This document shows, piece by piece, positions 63,282 through 64,000 of a stretch of DNA of 64,000 bases. The notes below the pieces were generated by a model. That model searched no databases, was not told the origin of the DNA, and worked only from the letters and a program-made list of their open reading frames with translations. The translations under genes and the position numbers were made by a program. The DNA is taken from the NCBI RefSeq assembly GCF_947488025.1, contig NZ_CANKYS010000007.1, forward strand, positions 171,193 through 235,192, written 5' to 3'. This DNA is from an uncultured Nocardioides sp. (GTDB lineage Bacteria > Actinomycetota > Actinomycetes > Propionibacteriales > Nocardioidaceae). Position 1 is the first letter of the stretch, and the number at the start of each line of letters is the position of its first letter.

Positions 63282-63881
63282 GTGGACCGTCCCTCAGAAG
63301 ACGTCGAGGCATGCCGGGGCGCTCACGCCCGCATGAAGGACCTGGTCGTCGGCCTCGACGACTCGGTGGCGCGTCGCGCATCGCTGCTGCCCGGTTGGAC
63401 CGTCGGCCACGTCCTCACCCACCTCGCTCGAAATGCAGAGGCGATGTGCAGCCGCATCGAGGGCGTCATGCGCGGGGACGTCGTGGAGCAGTACGCCGGT
63501 GGTGCGGCCGGTCGTGCAGCCGCGATCGAAGCGGGGGCGGCGCGTGATGCGCACCAGATCGTCGACGACGCGGTGCGTTGGGCGGCCCGACTGGACCGCT
63601 TGTTCGCCGACGTGCCCGACGACTGCTGGGCCCGTCCCGTGAGGACCGTCGACGGAGGAGAACACGCTGCCGCGCTGCTGCCGTACCGGCGGTGGCGCGA
63701 GGTCGAGGTGCACCTGGCGGACCTGGATCTGGGGTTCACCAGTCGTGACTGGTCGCCGGAACTGGTCGACCGGATGCTCCCCGATCTCGTCGCGGGGCTT
63801 CCCGCCAGGGCGGACCCTCAGGAGCTGGCCGCGTGGCTGCTCGGGCGCGGCTCGCCGCCGCAGCTGCAGCCCTGGGGTTGA
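63282..63881 (+). CDS. maleylpyruvate isomerase family mycothiol-dependent enzyme
   Basis: A 199-residue MDMPI-type (DinB-like) protein. LLPGWTVGHVLTHLARNAEAM (about 34-54) has the metal His, and LPYRRWREVEVHLADLDLG (about 128-146) has the Glu and second His. Uses mycothiol in relatives; the ring-fission substrate itself is not implied. Confidence 0.82.
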   Translation: MDRPSEDVEACRGAHARMKDLVVGLDDSVARRASLLPGWTVGHVLTHLARNAEAMCSRIEGVMRGDVVEQYAGGAAGRAAAIEAGAARDAHQIVDDAVRWAARLDRLFADVPDDCWARPVRTVDGGEHAAALLPYRRWREVEVHLADLDLGFTSRDWSPELVDRMLPDLVAGLPARADPQELAAWLLGRGSPPQLQPWG

Positions 63882-64000
63882 GACCAAACGACCGCTCACA
63901 CCGCGTTCAGGTCGCCCGGATCTGCCTAGGAGACTGCTGAACAAGGCGTCATCTGGGCGAGCGTGGCAGCGTGGGCTGGGGGCGGAATGATGCCAGGGGC
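63882..64000. other. window end, no gene assigned
   Basis: About 120 bp after the last gene. GGAGACTGCTGAACAAGGCG near 63930 recalls sequences at ends of insertion sequences, but one end is not proof. Nothing else recognised. Confidence 0.25.

Noticed and set aside
63925..64000. Insertion-sequence end
   Set aside because: GGAGACTGCTGAACAAGGCG is suggestive, but no transposase or second end lies in the window.

Overview
The window is GC-rich DNA from an actinobacterium, most likely a Nocardioides-like member of the Nocardioidaceae (inferred from gene content and order, no search was run). Markers include Lsr2, ClpC with a ClgR-like box, a 33-residue bS22 ribosomal protein, mycothiol-type enzymes (a tandem-GNAT MshD-like protein and an MDMPI-fold protein), DisA/RadA, a BldN-type sigma factor, and many TANNNT boxes placed 6-7 nt before start codons, as in leaderless actinobacterial transcripts. 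Two blocks match the order of genes known from Mycobacterium tuberculosis: tilS-hpt-ftsH-folEPBK-DUF3180 ... DUF2520-panC-panD-coaX-lsr2-clpC-mutY-disA-radA, and ppx-TIM barrel ... proC-HTH-bS22-epimerase-acyltransferase ... HAD-glutaredoxin. Here they lie in one 64-kb stretch with accessory genes between them.

Layout. 1-7.0 kb: end of tilS, hpt, ftsH, then a tightly overlapping folate operon (folE, folP, folB, folK) with DUF3180 and a coiled-coil membrane protein. 7.1-17.9 kb: accessory block with a tandem GNAT, a quaternary-amine (betaine/choline type) ABC importer split over two divergent transcription units, a sulfotransferase with two glycosyltransferase-like proteins, and a complete MetQNI importer. 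18-23.7 kb: cofactor operon (DUF2520, panC, panD, nadB, nadC, coaX). 23.7-27 kb: lsr2 and clpC. 27-34.4 kb: mutY, small secreted/membrane proteins, disA, radA, a LacI regulator and a methyltransferase. 34.4-42.2 kb: a leftward eight-gene unit that is an ebo-type operon (EboA, EboB/TatD, EboC/UbiA, a second TIM barrel, EboE, EboF) led by an inositol-phosphate-synthase-like enzyme in the place where EboD is usually a sugar-phosphate cyclase; a VOC protein ends it. 42.2-45.4 kb: Cys-rich protein, ppx, TIM barrel, TetR. 45.6-51.4 kb: ABC-2 exporter, proline dehydrogenase, proC, and a wall-protein/sortase pair. 51.5-63.9 kb: TetR with a palindromic operator, AcuC deacetylase, HTH protein, bS22, epimerase, acyltransferase, BldN-type sigma factor with a DUF5667 membrane protein, HAD hydrolase, acyl-CoA synthetase, glutaredoxin, luciferase-like monooxygenase, NUDIX and an MDMPI-fold protein.

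Most notable signals. (1) A dispersed element of about 100 bp occurs four times (24173, 29731, 34317, 48627). Its central hairpin keeps a near-constant 9-nt loop while the 7-bp stem varies by compensating base changes; three copies begin exactly at the TGA of the preceding gene. (2) The ebo-like operon with an inositol-synthase-like lead gene and a strong recognisable promoter. (3) A divergent importer locus whose two start codons are 3 nt apart, with each promoter lying inside the other gene. (4) A palindrome-bearing in-frame insertion inside nadB. (5) A sortase gene paired with a substrate lacking a canonical LPxTG motif, separated by a perfect 13-bp hairpin. (6) Clear regulator sites: an 18-bp palindrome at acuC, an AT-rich repeat region before lsr2 and a ClgR-like box before clpC.
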